Shown here: positions 1 through 11,400 of the stretch, piece after piece | Layout of the letters: every line of letters starts with the position of its first letter | Numbering within the stretch: the stretch's first letter is position 1 | NCBI RefSeq assembly: GCF_019209905.1 | Contig: NZ_JAHUTM010000003.1 | Coordinates: 186,001 to 250,000, forward strand | DNA from: Corynebacterium sp. TAE3-ERU12 | GTDB lineage: Bacteria > Actinomycetota > Actinomycetes > Mycobacteriales > Mycobacteriaceae | DNA length: 64,000 nucleotides | Reading direction: 5' to 3' | Notes under the pieces: generated by a model | Seen by the model: only the letters and a program-made list of their open reading frames with translations | Databases searched by the model: none | Told to the model about the DNA's origin: nothing | Made by a program: the position numbers and the translations under genes

Positions 1-699
1 GGGGCGATGGGCGTGGGGCAGTCCACCACCAACGCACCGTGGCTGGACACCACACCAGTTAGCGGCCGCACAATCCGGGTGCCGCCCCGGTGCAGGCGCG
101 ACGGCCCCACCGATGGGCTAAACGGTGGGCGCGGCAAAGTGTCATTGGTATCGCCGAAAGACGCCAAAGTGGCGCCACTGTTATTCAACACCGCCACCAT
201 CGCGCTATAGCGGGTACCGAAATCCGCCAGTACCTGCGGCAATCCCCCTCGCAGCAATGAGCGCACCAGGGCGGCCTGTTGCTCCACAACGTCGGAAAGT
301 GAGCGCACCCGGGCAGCTGTCACCGCCTCGGCCACAGTGCGTACCACCGTGCTAAAAGGCACTTCCGGCTTCACCGACAGCACCGGGAAACCCAGCTCCA
401 CGCCCCGTTCGATGAGTTCCTCGGGCACCTGTGACCACCGGCCAGCCAGGTCAATGGCAACTGCGGCGGCCCCGACAGCGTGCAGGCGGTCGATCTCGTG
501 GGCCAGGCCCGCGCCGCTGGCGGGCATCTGGAACCCAGAGGTCAATACTAAGGTGCCGGGGGCGATCCACCGGTCCACGTCGGTGCGGTCAATGGCGTGC
601 GCCCACTCCACCGGCGCTTGTGCCGCGGTGACCTGCCCGGCCAGCACCGTGAGCCCCAGTTCGGGGCGGTCGGCGAGGTCAGCGACAGTGGGCAACATG
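1..699 (-). CDS. PucR-family transcriptional regulator, N-terminal part (cut by window edge)
   Basis: Reading the minus strand from an ATG at 699 gives an open frame of 233 codons with no stop before the window edge, so the C-terminal part (normally the PucR helix-turn-helix) lies outside. The visible protein begins MLPTVADLADRPELGLTVLAG, then WAH, then a stretch around LVLTSGFQ and VAIDLAG. This is the layout of the PucR/purine-catabolism sensory domain (leucine-rich start, 'G.LvLt.G' strand). Members regulate catabolic genes in response to small metabolites. It lies 8 bp downstream of the nitrilase-family gene on the same strand, so the two are probably co-transcribed and the amidase may be its target. 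The family call rests on the N-terminal pattern only; ligand unknown. Confidence 0.7.
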
Positions 700-707
700 C
701 CGTCAGT

Positions 708-1547
708 TTAGGTGCGGAGCTCAATCACCGGAATGGTTTCACGCACCCGCGGCAGCTCATCAAGGTCAATATCCACACTGAACTGTTGCGGGCCATTGCC
801 GGCCTCGGCGACGATCTGCCCATCAGGGCCATAGACCGCGCTGTGCCCGATCCCGGTCGGGCCGCTTTGCTCACCAACCTCGGAGGGGCCACCGGGGCGG
901 GCGGCGTCCACAGCAACCAGGAAGCAGGTGGTGTCCAGGGCGCGGGCGGTGGTCAAGATGCGCCACTGGTGCAGTTTGCCGGGGCCTTCACCCCACGATG
1001 CGGGCACCACAATAACCTCGGCGCCAGCGTCGGCAAGCTCGGTAAATAGCGATGGGAAACGCAGGTCAAAGCAGGTTGCGAAGCCGACGGTGACCTCGCG
1101 CTGGACTGAACCGGAACCGGTCGGGATTTTCAGCAGGAGGGGTTTGTCGCCGGGGGCGACGGTGTCGGATTCGCGGAAACCGAATGCGTCGAAGAGCCAC
1201 TTCTTGTCGTAATGCCCTTCCACCCCGGGGCCGGTGACCAGCAGAGTGTTGTAGACGCGGTTGAGTGTGTCGCCGTCGACTTCCTTGGTGTCGGCGGGGC
1301 GGAACATCCCGACCACAGCGGTGATACCGGCCTCGCGGGTGGCCTCCCGGATGGCCTGCGCAAAAGGCCCATCGAGCGGTTCGGCGGGGGCGTCGAGGCG
1401 GCCGGAGTTGAATGCCTGCATGGCGGCTTCGGGGAAAACAACCAGGTCGGCTTCGTCGCGGCCGGCGCGGATAATGGCCGCCCGGATGGCGTCGAGATTG
1501 TCTTGCTTAACGGGTTGATTTTCCAGCTGGGCGAGGGAGATACGCAT
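708..1547 (-). CDS. Carbon-nitrogen hydrolase (nitrilase superfamily)
   Basis: A 279-residue protein with the complete nitrilase-superfamily catalytic triad: Glu40 in VVFPEAAM, Lys115 in HYDKKWLF and the nucleophile Cys159 in GFATCFDLRFP. Such enzymes hydrolyse amides of small carboxylic acids in the cytosol; the sequence resembles the Nit/omega-amidase branch (deaminated glutathione or 2-oxoglutaramate type), but substrate cannot be read from sequence. The open frame extends upstream to 1730, but that extension is Arg-rich and unlike the family. The ATG at 1547 gives MRISLAQLE, the normal beginning of this family, so I place the start there. It precedes the PucR-type gene by 8 bp, suggesting one operon. 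Confidence 0.85.
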   Translation of the reverse strand: MRISLAQLENQPVKQDNLDAIRAAIIRAGRDEADLVVFPEAAMQAFNSGRLDAPAEPLDGPFAQAIREATREAGITAVVGMFRPADTKEVDGDTLNRVYNTLLVTGPGVEGHYDKKWLFDAFGFRESDTVAPGDKPLLLKIPTGSGSVQREVTVGFATCFDLRFPSLFTELADAGAEVIVVPASWGEGPGKLHQWRILTTARALDTTCFLVAVDAARPGGPSEVGEQSGPTGIGHSAVYGPDGQIVAEAGNGPQQFSVDIDLDELPRVRETIPVIELRT

Positions 1548-1732
1548 GGCCGCAACAGTACCGGCATCCGGTTTTACCTGCAGTGATGACCACTGTGCAC
1601 AATTGCCGATCCGTCCACAATGCTCTGGTGGGGGCGCCTTGGCCGCATGAGTGCGGCGGCGGCGACATCGCATACTGGGCCCTGCAACCGCACGGACTGT
1701 GCGGGATCGAAGCAGGCAAGGGAGGGACACCG

Positions 1733-2035
1733 ATGACGCAGTCGAGTTATCTGCAGCTCGACCTGGCCGCTCTATTGGGGTTCGCGGACCGGCTTGCCGA
1801 CGCTGCCGCCGATATCGCCGATACCGGCCGGGCTGTTGGCTCCATTGGTGGCCTGCCTGTGTCCCAAGTCCGTGCGGCTGCCGCGGATCTGGCGAACCAG
1901 TGGGCGGCGGATCTCGCGGCGAAAGCGGAATCCGAGGCGGCCCTAGCCGAAGCTACCAGCGCGTATGCCATTGCTTTAGCCCGTGCCGACGATGAGCTCG
2001 GCGGGACTCTAGCCCAGGTGGTCACATGGGACTGA
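1733..2035 (+). CDS. Small helical protein, ESX/WXG100-like, paired with DUF1023 hydrolase
   Basis: A 100-residue acidic, alanine-rich protein predicted to be almost wholly alpha-helical, with a central break at GSIGGLP near residue 40 and a single tryptophan (NQW) in the second helix. Size and helix-turn-helix shape recall ESX/WXG100 proteins, though the exact WXG signature is not present (there is none at the hairpin turn). The frame is open from 1583, but an AGGGAGGG ribosome-binding site sits just before the ATG at 1733. Its last codons overlap the next start (2026) by 10 bp, so the two are translationally coupled. Type VII-secreted toxins are often encoded behind such small partners. No secretion-system genes are visible nearby, so this role is inference. 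Confidence 0.65.
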   Translation: MTQSSYLQLDLAALLGFADRLADAAADIADTGRAVGSIGGLPVSQVRAAAADLANQWAADLAAKAESEAALAEATSAYAIALARADDELGGTLAQVVTWD

Positions 2036-3360
2036 CTGTGCCCGTGGCCAGCACCTGGCATGCCGACGCGGCGTTGGGTGCCGCCCAGCAATGGTTCGAC
2101 CAGGCTGCGAGGCTGCGAAAAATAGCCGAACGGATAGAACACGCACTGGCGCATATTCCCGATACAGATTTCAGTGGTGACCTGCGTGTTGCGGTACACC
2201 AGCGCATACGTGCCGAGGTTGACCGGCTGCGTTTCCGGGCCTACCGGATGACGCTTATCGCCGATGCGCTAGGTGACTGTGGTGTCGGGTGGTGGAGCGC
2301 CGATGACCTGCGTGCCACCGTCAGCCGTGCGGTCTCCCAGGGCCTCACTGTCGCCGATAATGGTGTGGTCACCCCTGGGGCGCGCACCATTACTGCGGCG
2401 TTTATCGGGGCTGCTGGTGGTTTTAGTGGCGGGCTGCCCGGGGTTTCGGGGGCTGCTGCGGTAGCGCCGCTGCTCACACTATGTGCGGCACATACCGCAA
2501 CGATCCGGCGACTACTTGCGTATTTAGATGACACCGATACGACAACGGCGGCGAAATTACGTGCCGGTGGGCCCGATACGGATGTCCTGGACGCTGCGGC
2601 GGTGCGCGACGATGCTGCTGGTCTGGCGTGGTCGGCGGCGCGCGCTGGCGGCGAGCTGCTTGCCATTGTCGATGAGCAGACTGCCCTCATCGGGTTCGGG
2701 GACCTTGATGGTGCCGAGCATATTGTGGTGCTCGTGCCGGGCACCGGTTCCGACCTGCAGGATCATGATTCGTTGGCCACGCAAGCCGAGCGTGCGCACG
2801 CCTTATTGGGTAGCACGACCCGGCCTACTGCGGTGGTGGTCGCCATGCATAATGCCCCGCAGCATCTATTGGCCGCAGCCGGCGACTCCTACTACCCCGC
2901 TGCTGCGGACCAGGTGCGGATGGCAGCTGCGCGGGTATCGGCGGCGCGACCGGATACTCCGCTGTCGGTGGTGGGGTATAGCCACGGCGCAACCGTTGCC
3001 GCGCAGGCCACCCGGGGCCCCGGGCTGAGAGCGGATGCGCTGTGCTTGGTCGCAGCGCCCGGTGTGGGGCCGGGTGTGCACAACACCGGCCATATGAAGT
3101 TGGTCGATGCCGGCGGCAAGGCCACCGCGGGGGCGCCTAGTCGGGTGTTTTCCGAACGTGCAGCTGAGGACCCGATTCGGTACCCAGCGAGTATCCATAT
3201 CCATGGCGCGGACCCGGAGGACCCGGATTTCCGCGCCGGCGATGCGGGGCCTGCCGGTGGGGTGGCCGAGAGCGGTTCGCACGGTTCTTATTTTGAGGAC
3301 CCAGTACGCGCCAAGGGCATTATGCGCACTCTCGAAGACGCAGTGGACAGGTCCCGTTGA
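2026..3360 (+). CDS. Alpha/beta hydrolase, DUF1023 family
   Basis: A 444-residue protein. Residues about 1-130 are helical and resemble an ESX-type leader domain. From about 230 it is an alpha/beta hydrolase with an oxyanion-type VPGTGSDL (about 238), a nucleophile elbow GYSHG (Ser319), a conserved HIHGADPEDPDF segment and a C-terminal GSHGSYF that supplies the likely catalytic His. This matches DUF1023, a common actinobacterial family of uncharacterised esterase/lipase-like hydrolases. It is translationally coupled to the small helical protein upstream (10-bp overlap) and converges on hspR 59 bp downstream. Substrate and export are unknown. Confidence 0.8.
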   Translation: MGLTVPVASTWHADAALGAAQQWFDQAARLRKIAERIEHALAHIPDTDFSGDLRVAVHQRIRAEVDRLRFRAYRMTLIADALGDCGVGWWSADDLRATVSRAVSQGLTVADNGVVTPGARTITAAFIGAAGGFSGGLPGVSGAAAVAPLLTLCAAHTATIRRLLAYLDDTDTTTAAKLRAGGPDTDVLDAAAVRDDAAGLAWSAARAGGELLAIVDEQTALIGFGDLDGAEHIVVLVPGTGSDLQDHDSLATQAERAHALLGSTTRPTAVVVAMHNAPQHLLAAAGDSYYPAAADQVRMAAARVSAARPDTPLSVVGYSHGATVAAQATRGPGLRADALCLVAAPGVGPGVHNTGHMKLVDAGGKATAGAPSRVFSERAAEDPIRYPASIHIHGADPEDPDFRAGDAGPAGGVAESGSHGSYFEDPVRAKGIMRTLEDAVDRSR

Positions 3361-3419
3361 TGAGGTCCTGGGTGTTCATGCCGGCGGCGGGGTTAGCGGC
3401 GACGGAGTTAGCGGCGCGG

Positions 3420-3815
3420 TTAGCGCCGGCGGGCGTCGCGATTCCACATCACCACAGCGGTGGAACGCGGTACGTGCACCAACTCACCGCCCGCGCGCGA
3501 GCTACGGGCTTTGGCTTTGCGCAATTCCTCACGCAGGTGGCGGTTTTCTTCTTCAAGCTGCTCTACTTGCGCCGAGAGCTCCAGGATGGACTTAATGCCC
3601 GAGAGGTTGACGCCTTCTTCCTGAGACAGCCGCTGGACTTCGCGCAGCAAGGCGACATCGCGGGCGGTGTAGCGTCGCCCGCCGCCGCTGGTGCGCTGCG
3701 GGGTGACGATGCCAAGGCGGTCATAGTTGCGCAGCGTTTGGGCGTGCATGCCGGCCAATTCGGCCGCCACCGAGATGACGTACACCTCAGTTTGCCGTTT
3801 CGATGTGTCCGACAT
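3420..3815 (-). CDS. hspR: HspR, MerR-family heat-shock repressor
   Basis: A 131-residue MerR-type regulator: HTH (VISVAAELAGMHAQTLRNYDR) at about 13-35, the GGGRRYTARDVALL wing at about 44-58, then a heptad coiled coil (QVEQLEEENRHLREEL) for dimerisation. HspR binds HAIR operators and represses dnaK in actinobacteria, using DnaK as co-repressor. It is the last gene of dnaK-grpE-dnaJ-hspR, 36 bp after dnaJ, with its own ribosome-binding site (AAAGG). HAIR sites are visible upstream of dnaK (7689-7785), supporting autoregulation. Short GTTAGCG repeats lie at its 3' end (3392-3425) in the convergent gap. Confidence 0.95.
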   Translation of the reverse strand: MSDTSKRQTEVYVISVAAELAGMHAQTLRNYDRLGIVTPQRTSGGGRRYTARDVALLREVQRLSQEEGVNLSGIKSILELSAQVEQLEEENRHLREELRKAKARSSRAGGELVHVPRSTAVVMWNRDARRR

Positions 3816-3851
3816 GGTATTCCCGCCTTTCTCGAGCTGTATGGGGCCGAA

Positions 3852-5042
3852 TTATTTATTTCCGGCCCATCCCTCACGGGGATCGAATCCCGATGCTCGT
3901 TCAGCTGCGACATAAGACCGCAGGGCCGAAGCGGCAGCGTCATCCAGGGACGACGGCACTGTCACCGACACGGTGACCAACAAGTCGCCGGGCGTGCCGG
4001 ACCGCTTCGGGATACCCCGGCCACGTACCCGCAGGGTGCGGCCATCGCTGGTACCGGCGGGCACACGTACCCGTACCTTGCCATCGAGGGTGGGCACAGT
4101 CAGGGTGCCGCCCAAAGCCAGTTCGCCGAAGCTCACCGGCACGGTCACCTCAAGGTCATCACCGGAGCGGGTGAAGATCTCATCAGGGCGCACATGCACC
4201 GTGACGAACAGGTCACCGGCGGGGCGGCCCCGCAGGCCCGCCTCGCCCTGGCCGGCAAGACGCACCTTCTGACCATCGACCACACCGGCTGGCACGCGCA
4301 CCGTGATGGTGCGGCGGCGGGTGGTGACACCAGTGCCATTACAGTCCGTGCAGGGGTTATCGATTCGGGTTCCCTGGCCGCCACAATCCAGGCAGGGCCG
4401 GGACATCCCGAAAGCGCCGCGCTGCTCATTGACGAAACCAGAGCCTTGACACGATGCGCAGGTCACCGGGGAGGTGCCCGGTTTGGCACCGGAACCATTA
4501 CAGGTGATGCACGGCGAAGGGTTGGTCAGCTGCAGCGGGATGGTCACACCCTGGGCGGCTTCCCGGAAATCAAGGGTGATCTCGGTTTCCACGTCCGCGC
4601 CGCGGCGCGACCGCTGGGAGCGTCCGCTACCGGCAGCTGCGCCGCCACCGGCGCGGCCCATGAAATTGCCCAGGAAATCACCAAGGCCGCCAGCACCGGA
4701 GGCAGTTGCCCCATCACCGAACAGGTCGGAGATATTGAAGTCGAACCCGCCGGCGGGGCCTGCCTGAGCCCCACCACCAGCGCCTGGCATCCGGAAACCA
4801 CCATTGCGGATGGCTGCGCGCAGTTCGTCGTATTCGGCGCGCTTATCCGGATCGCCGACCACCGAGTAGGCCTCGGAGACCTTCTTAAAACGGTCTTCCT
4901 TGTCCTTATCCCCCGGGTGCGTATCCGGGTGATTATCTCGGGCCAGTACTCGGTAGGCCTTTTTAATCTCGTCCTGGCTCGCGGACGAGGAGACGCCAAG
5001 GTCCGAGTAGTAGTCCTTCTCCGCCCATTCCCGTGGTGCCAT
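3852..5042 (-). CDS. dnaJ: Chaperone protein DnaJ
   Basis: A 396-residue type I DnaJ. The J domain (about 10-75) has the HPD motif (DNHPDTHPG). Next comes a Gly/Phe-rich linker naming ISDLFGDG, then four CxxCxGxG zinc-binding repeats ([32 protein letters not shown]) at about 165-240, then the substrate-binding C-terminal domain. It stimulates DnaK ATPase and delivers unfolded clients. An AGGAGG site precedes the ATG at 5042. It lies 140 bp after grpE and directly before hspR, the usual actinobacterial order. A long plus-strand frame across this gene is an antisense shadow. Confidence 0.97.
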   Translation of the reverse strand: MAPREWAEKDYYSDLGVSSSASQDEIKKAYRVLARDNHPDTHPGDKDKEDRFKKVSEAYSVVGDPDKRAEYDELRAAIRNGGFRMPGAGGGAQAGPAGGFDFNISDLFGDGATASGAGGLGDFLGNFMGRAGGGAAAGSGRSQRSRRGADVETEITLDFREAAQGVTIPLQLTNPSPCITCNGSGAKPGTSPVTCASCQGSGFVNEQRGAFGMSRPCLDCGGQGTRIDNPCTDCNGTGVTTRRRTITVRVPAGVVDGQKVRLAGQGEAGLRGRPAGDLFVTVHVRPDEIFTRSGDDLEVTVPVSFGELALGGTLTVPTLDGKVRVRVPAGTSDGRTLRVRGRGIPKRSGTPGDLLVTVSVTVPSSLDDAAASALRSYVAAERASGFDPREGWAGNK

Positions 5043-5182
5043 CGGGCATCTCCTCCTTTCTTATGTCCGCGCGCCGGACCTTCGCCGGCGTGCGAGGTTA
5101 TGAATCTGTGGGTAAGGAAAGTCTGTGCGGTGCGGGGCCGGGAATGAGCTGGTGCCCATCCCGGTCCCGCTACCGGGTATTG

Positions 5183-5781
5183 CTAATCCTGCGGGTCGCC
5201 GATAACGACCATTGCGGTGCGCAGCAAGCGGTCTTCCATGCGGTAGCCCTTGCGCAGCACCGTGGCGATGACCTGGTCATCACCGGTGGACGTATCCTGA
5301 ACCGCTTCGTGGATATCCGGGTCGAACTCGTCACCGGGCTCGCAGAAGCCTTCCACCCCGAGGCCCTCCAGCATCGTGCGGAACTTGCCCGCAAAAACAC
5401 TCAAGGGGCCTTCTTCGAGGTCACCGTGCTGCTCGGCCCGGTCGAGGTCATCGGCCAGGACAATCAGCTCACCGGCCACAGAGGCCTTGGCGGTTGCCCG
5501 GTCGAACTCCCGGTCCCGGTCAACGCGGCGTCGGTAGTTCGCGAACTCCGCGCTGACGCGCTGCAGGTCTGCGGTGCGTTCGTCGAGATCGGCCTGGAGC
5601 TGGGCGAAGGGGTCGTCCTCGGCTGCGCCCGCTGCCGGGTCAGCGGCCTCATCAGCCGTGACGTCGGCATCGGCGCTAGCGTCGCCGTCGGCAGGCGCTG
5701 CAGCGTCGGTGTCTGCGGTGGCCTCGGCGGCAGCGCCGTCCACGGTGTCGTCCGTGGTGTTCGGGTCAGTCGATTCCGGCA

Positions 5782-5782
<1 letters not shown>
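5183..5782 (-). CDS. grpE: Nucleotide exchange factor GrpE
   Basis: A 199-residue protein. The first 70 residues are acidic and Ala/Asp-rich (disordered). A long helix follows (about 80-120, RRRVDRDREFDRATAKA), then the compact beta domain with FCEPGDEFDPDIHEAV and VLRKGYRMEDRLLRTAMVVI, the GrpE C-terminal signature. It promotes ADP release from DnaK. Its ATG overlaps the dnaK stop by one base (TAATG), so translation is coupled. Confidence 0.95.
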
Positions 5783-7626
<1,844 letters not shown>

Positions 7627-7688
7627 GATGTATTCCTCCTCTATTGCGGCCGCCTAAGGGGCGAGCCGGAAGTGTGTAATCAACCGGG

Positions 7689-7709
7689 GTTGAGTTCGAT
7701 TGACTCAAC
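7689..7709. promoter_or_regulatory. HAIR operator 1 (HspR site)
   Basis: A perfect inverted repeat GTTGAGT-N7-ACTCAAC, differing from the HAIR consensus CTTGAGT-N7-ACTCAAG only at the outer base of each arm. It lies about 65 bp upstream of the dnaK start, as expected for HspR repression of this operon. Confidence 0.85.
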
Positions 7710-7764
7710 GTCTGAGTCTTCGTGACGTAGAGCATGCCGTCGAATGCGGCTGCCGTCAAATCAT

Positions 7765-7785
7765 CTTGAGTCAGCCTTGCTCAAC
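7765..7785. promoter_or_regulatory. HAIR operator 2 (HspR site)
   Basis: CTTGAGT-N7-GCTCAAC: the left arm matches the HAIR consensus exactly and the right arm matches five of seven. It lies 76 bp (centre to centre) from the first HAIR site, roughly seven helical turns, allowing two HspR dimers on the same DNA face. Confidence 0.75.
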
Positions 7786-7800
7786 CCTTTCACTGTGCAC

Positions 7801-7826
7801 AACGGCGTCGCGGTAAGAATTGTTCC
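7801..7826 (-). promoter_or_regulatory. Candidate SigH-type promoter of dnaK
   Basis: On the minus strand GGAACA is followed after 16 bases by CGTT, matching the corynebacterial SigH pattern GGAA(T/C)A-N16-20-CGTT. It lies upstream of both full HAIR sites, so bound HspR would block the transcript. dnaK control by SigH is known in related species; here it is inferred from the motif. Confidence 0.5.
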
Positions 7827-7832
7827 AACATG

Positions 7833-7849
7833 ACTCAACTTTGCTCAAG
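7833..7849. promoter_or_regulatory. HAIR-like half-sites in direct orientation
   Basis: ACTCAAC (7833-7839) and GCTCAAG (7843-7849) are two HAIR half-sites in the same orientation 10 bp apart, immediately upstream of the candidate SigH -35 element. They could extend HspR binding or be remnants of a duplicated operator. Confidence 0.4.
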
Positions 7850-7879
7850 TTTTTTTGAAATCCGCAGGCAGAGGCGCGA

Positions 7880-7928
7880 AAAAATTGCTTGCCGACGCTA
7901 CGAGCTACGGCGCCACCGTCGGCAAGCA
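7880..7928 (-). terminator. Hairpin built from two inverted copies of the iterated 11-mer; minus-strand terminator
   Basis: TGCTTGCCGACG (7886-7897) and its exact reverse complement (7917-7928) form a 12-bp stem with a 19-nt loop. On the minus strand the stem is followed by AATTTTTT, the form of an intrinsic terminator. It would stop a minus-strand transcript entering from about 8-8.4 kb, where I see no convincing minus-strand gene, just upstream of the dnaK promoter region. Confidence 0.6.
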
Positions 7929-8218
7929 CAACCCTTATATATAGGTACCGCCACCAACTGGGCGACTACCGACCCGACCGAGCCACCTACGCAACCGAGG
8001 GGGCCACCAGGTCGGCGAACCAATTCACACAAGGGTTAAGTCGTGACTACGCCAACTCCAGCTACCCCCGCTCGCCCCACCCCGCCAACGCACAAATTTC
8101 AGCCGGTATGACCCCCTGGGAAGACCCCAAGGCGGCCGCCACACCAGAAAAGAGCTCAATTTATACCGTTCACGTGCGGATAATTTTCGCAATGTCGGCC
8201 TTTTCATAATCCAAGACC
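7929..8218. other. Intergenic stretch without a supported gene
   Basis: A region of about 290 bp between the dnaK regulatory DNA and the Fe-S oxidoreductase leader. Short open frames exist on both strands (plus 7889-8209, minus 8025-8207), but neither has a convincing ribosome-binding site or recognisable protein. The minus-strand terminator at 7880-7928 hints at a small minus-strand transcript starting here. Confidence 0.4.
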
Positions 8219-8237
8219 AGAAATTAGGCTAACCTGC
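8219..8237. promoter_or_regulatory. DtxR-like iron box, overlapping a possible -10 (TAGGCT)
   Basis: The sequence around TTAGGCTAACCT matches 13 of 19 positions of the DtxR consensus TWAGGTTAGSCTAACCTWA, with an intact right arm. TAGGCT inside it (8225-8230) is also a plausible -10. It lies about 215 bp upstream of a gene encoding a protein with two 4Fe-4S clusters, a sensible target for iron control. Binding is inferred. Confidence 0.4.
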
Positions 8238-8452
8238 GCTTCACCTGCAAAAACTGGCTAGAACAGGGCTGCACCCCCCATAACTCGCGCACGATTTAGA
8301 AGCCACTGAACCCTCGTGATACAACTCACATGAGAACTAAACCGCGGGCCTATGCCCCAGCCCCTCGCCGAGCACCCACTGACGTGGGAGCCCTGCGATA
8401 GGCAAGGCGCTGCGGAAATCACCCGAAGCGCCGACCCCCATTAAGGAACGTC

Positions 8453-11400
8453 ATGAGCGTGCTCACCCTCTCCGCCGAGGCAGCCGCGACTGCAGGATCC
8501 GTTGATACCCACAACGGATTCACGCTCGTCGTGGGCATCATCGGCGCTCTGCTATCCCTGCCCTGCTGGTTCATCTTCATCAAGGGATTCACCCACATGG
8601 TGAAGACCATCATGGTGGGCCAAAAAACCTACGGCCACACCGACAAGCTGCCGCTGCGCCTGTGGACCATGGTCAAGGAAATCGGCCTACACACAAAGAT
8701 GGCGAAAAAACCAGGCGTGGCCATTGCCCACTGGTTCGTCATGGTCGGCTTCCTGCTCGGCTCCCTGGTGTGGTTCGAGGCCTATATCCAGACGTTCTGG
8801 CCCGCCGGCGGCTGGCCGATCCTGCGCGACCTCACCATCTGGCACTTCATCGATGAGATCCTGGGCCTAGGCACCACCCTGGGCATCCTGGCGCTCATCA
8901 TCGTGCGCCAGACCCAGCGCGGCAAAGAACGCCTGAGCCGCTTCTACGGCTCCGACGCCAAGGCCGCATACTTCGTCGAAGCCGTCGTCCTCATCGAGGG
9001 CCTCGGCATGATGATGGTCAAGGCCGGCAAGCTCGCCACCTACGAACAGGACCACGCGATCCACTGGTCCAACTTCGTGACCGGCTTCATCGCCCAGCTA
9101 CTGCCCGCATCTGCAGCGATGGTGTCGATCTTCGCCCTGATCAAGCTGCTCTCCGGCATGGTCTGGCTATTCGTCGTCGGCCGCAACCTGACCTGGGGCG
9201 TTGCCTGGCACCGCTTCCTCGCCTTCGCGAATATCTTCCTCAAGCGCAACGCCGACGGCTACAACGCCCTCGGCGCAGCCAAGCCGATGACCTCCAACGG
9301 CGAGATCATCGACCTCGAAGAAGCAGACCCCGAAGAAGACTCCATGGGCACCGGCGTGGTCACCGACCACAGCTGGAAGGCCCTGCTGGACTTCACCTCC
9401 TGCACTGAATGTGGCCGCTGCCAGGAGCAGTGCCCGGCCTGGAACACCACCAAGCCGCTCTCCCCGAAGCTGCTGGTCAACCGCCTGCGCGACCACGCCT
9501 ACACCTCCGCCCCGTACCTGCTGCGCGGCGACACCCCCGACGGTGAAGGCCCCGGCCCCGAAATCCTGCGCACCCCGCTCGTCGGCGAAGGCGACGAAGG
9601 CGTCATCGACCCCGACGTGCTGTGGTCCTGCACCAACTGTGGCGCCTGCGTCGAACAGTGCCCGGTCGACATCGAACACATCGACCACATCGTCGATATG
9701 CGCCGCTACCAGGTCCTGGTCGAATCTGACTTCCCGACCGAGCTGGCCGGCCTGTTCAAGAACCTGGAAACCAAGGGCAACCCGTGGGGCCAGAACGCCT
9801 CCACCCGCGCCGACTGGATCGAAGAAGTCCGCAAGGACGGCGTCGTCGTGCCCGTCTGGGGCGAAGACGTCGAAAACTTCGACGACACCGAATACCTGTT
9901 CTGGGTTGGTTGTGCTGGCGCCTACGACGACAACGCCAAGAAGACCACCAAGGCCGTCGCCGAAATGCTCTACACCGCCGGCGTGAAATTCACCGTGCTC
10001 TCCCAAGCCGAGGGCTGCACCGGTGACTCCGCACGCCGTGCCGGCAATGAGTTCCTCTTCCAGATGATGGCCGAGCAAAACGTCGAGCAGCTCTCCGAGG
10101 TGTTCGACGGCGTCCCGCCGAAGCAGCGCAAGATCGTCGTGACCTGTGCACACTGCTTCAACACCTTCAAAAACGAGTACCCGGAACTGGGCGGCAACTA
10201 CAAGGTTCTGCACCACACCCAGCTGCTGAACCAGCTGGTCCGGGAAAACCGCCTCCAGCCGGTCGCCTCCGGCCAGAACCGCCAGGTCACCTACCACGAT
10301 CCCTGCTTCCTGGGCCGCCACAACAAGGTCTTTGAGGCACCCCGTGAACTCATCGGCGCCTCCGGTGCCGAGCTGGTCGAAATGGACCGCAACCGCAACA
10401 CCGGCTTCTGCTGTGGTGCCGGCGGTGCGCGCATGTGGATGGAAGAAACCATCGGCGAGCGCATCAACATCAACCGCACCGAAGAAGCACTGGCCACCGG
10501 CGCTTCCCAGATCGCCATTGGTTGCCCCTTCTGTAAGACCATGATGAGCGACGGCGTGAACAACCTCGCCGACGACGACAACAAGCCCGAAGTTGTCGAC
10601 ATCGCCCAGATGATCCGCGACTCCGTGCTGGTCGACGGCTCTCTGCCGGAGCCGCACGAGCCCAAGTGGATGGAAGAGCCCGAGCGCGGCTACGTCGAGC
10701 CCGAGCCCGAGCCTGAGGAAGACGAGGCCGAGGAAGAGGTCGAAGAAGCCAAGGCAGAAGCCCCGGCCAAGGCTGAGTCCAAGCCCGCTCAATCTGGTGC
10801 CAAGGGCGCACCGGCACCGGGCGGCGCGAAGGGCGCTCCTGCACCGGGTGGTGCCAAGGGCGCTCCCGCACCTGGTGGTGCAAAGGGTGCTCCCGCACCT
10901 GGTGGTGCAAAGGGCGCACCGGCGCCCGGTGGCGCGAAGGGTGCACCTGCACCCGGTGGTGCAAAGGGTGCTCCGGCACCCGGCGGCGCGAAGGGCGCAC
11001 CCGCACCGGGTGGTGCCAAGGGTGCACCGGCACCCGGTGGTGCCAAGAAGGGCGCACCCGCACCCGGTGGCGCGAAGGGCGCACCCGCACCTGGTGGTGC
11101 TAAGGGCGGAGCTCCGGTGCCCGGCGGCGCCAAGAAGGGTGCTCCGGCACCCGGTGGTGCAAAGGGCGCTCCCGCACCCGGTGGTGCAAAGGGTGGAGCC
11201 CCCGTGCCTGGCGGCGCCAAGAAGGGCGCTCCTGTACCGGGTGGCGCTAAGAACGCACAGCCGGCAGCTGAGGCACAACCCGCAGCTGAGACTGAGGCGC
11301 CTGCAGAGCAGCCGACCGCTGGCGGTGCCCCGATCCCGGGCGGCGCACGCAAGGGCGCCCCGGTGCCCGGCGGTGCCCGCAAGGCCCCGGCCAAGCCCGC

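Noticed and set aside
3357..5147. Plus-strand open frame of 596 codons opposite hspR and dnaJ
   Set aside because: Antisense to two certain genes; no domain.
7889..8209. 106-codon plus-strand frame in the dnaK/Fe-S intergenic region
   Set aside because: No ribosome-binding site, begins inside the terminator hairpin, no recognisable protein pattern.
10798..11250. Regular ~27-bp repeats as a CRISPR array
   Set aside because: Units are contiguous in-frame coding repeats with no unique spacers and no cas genes.
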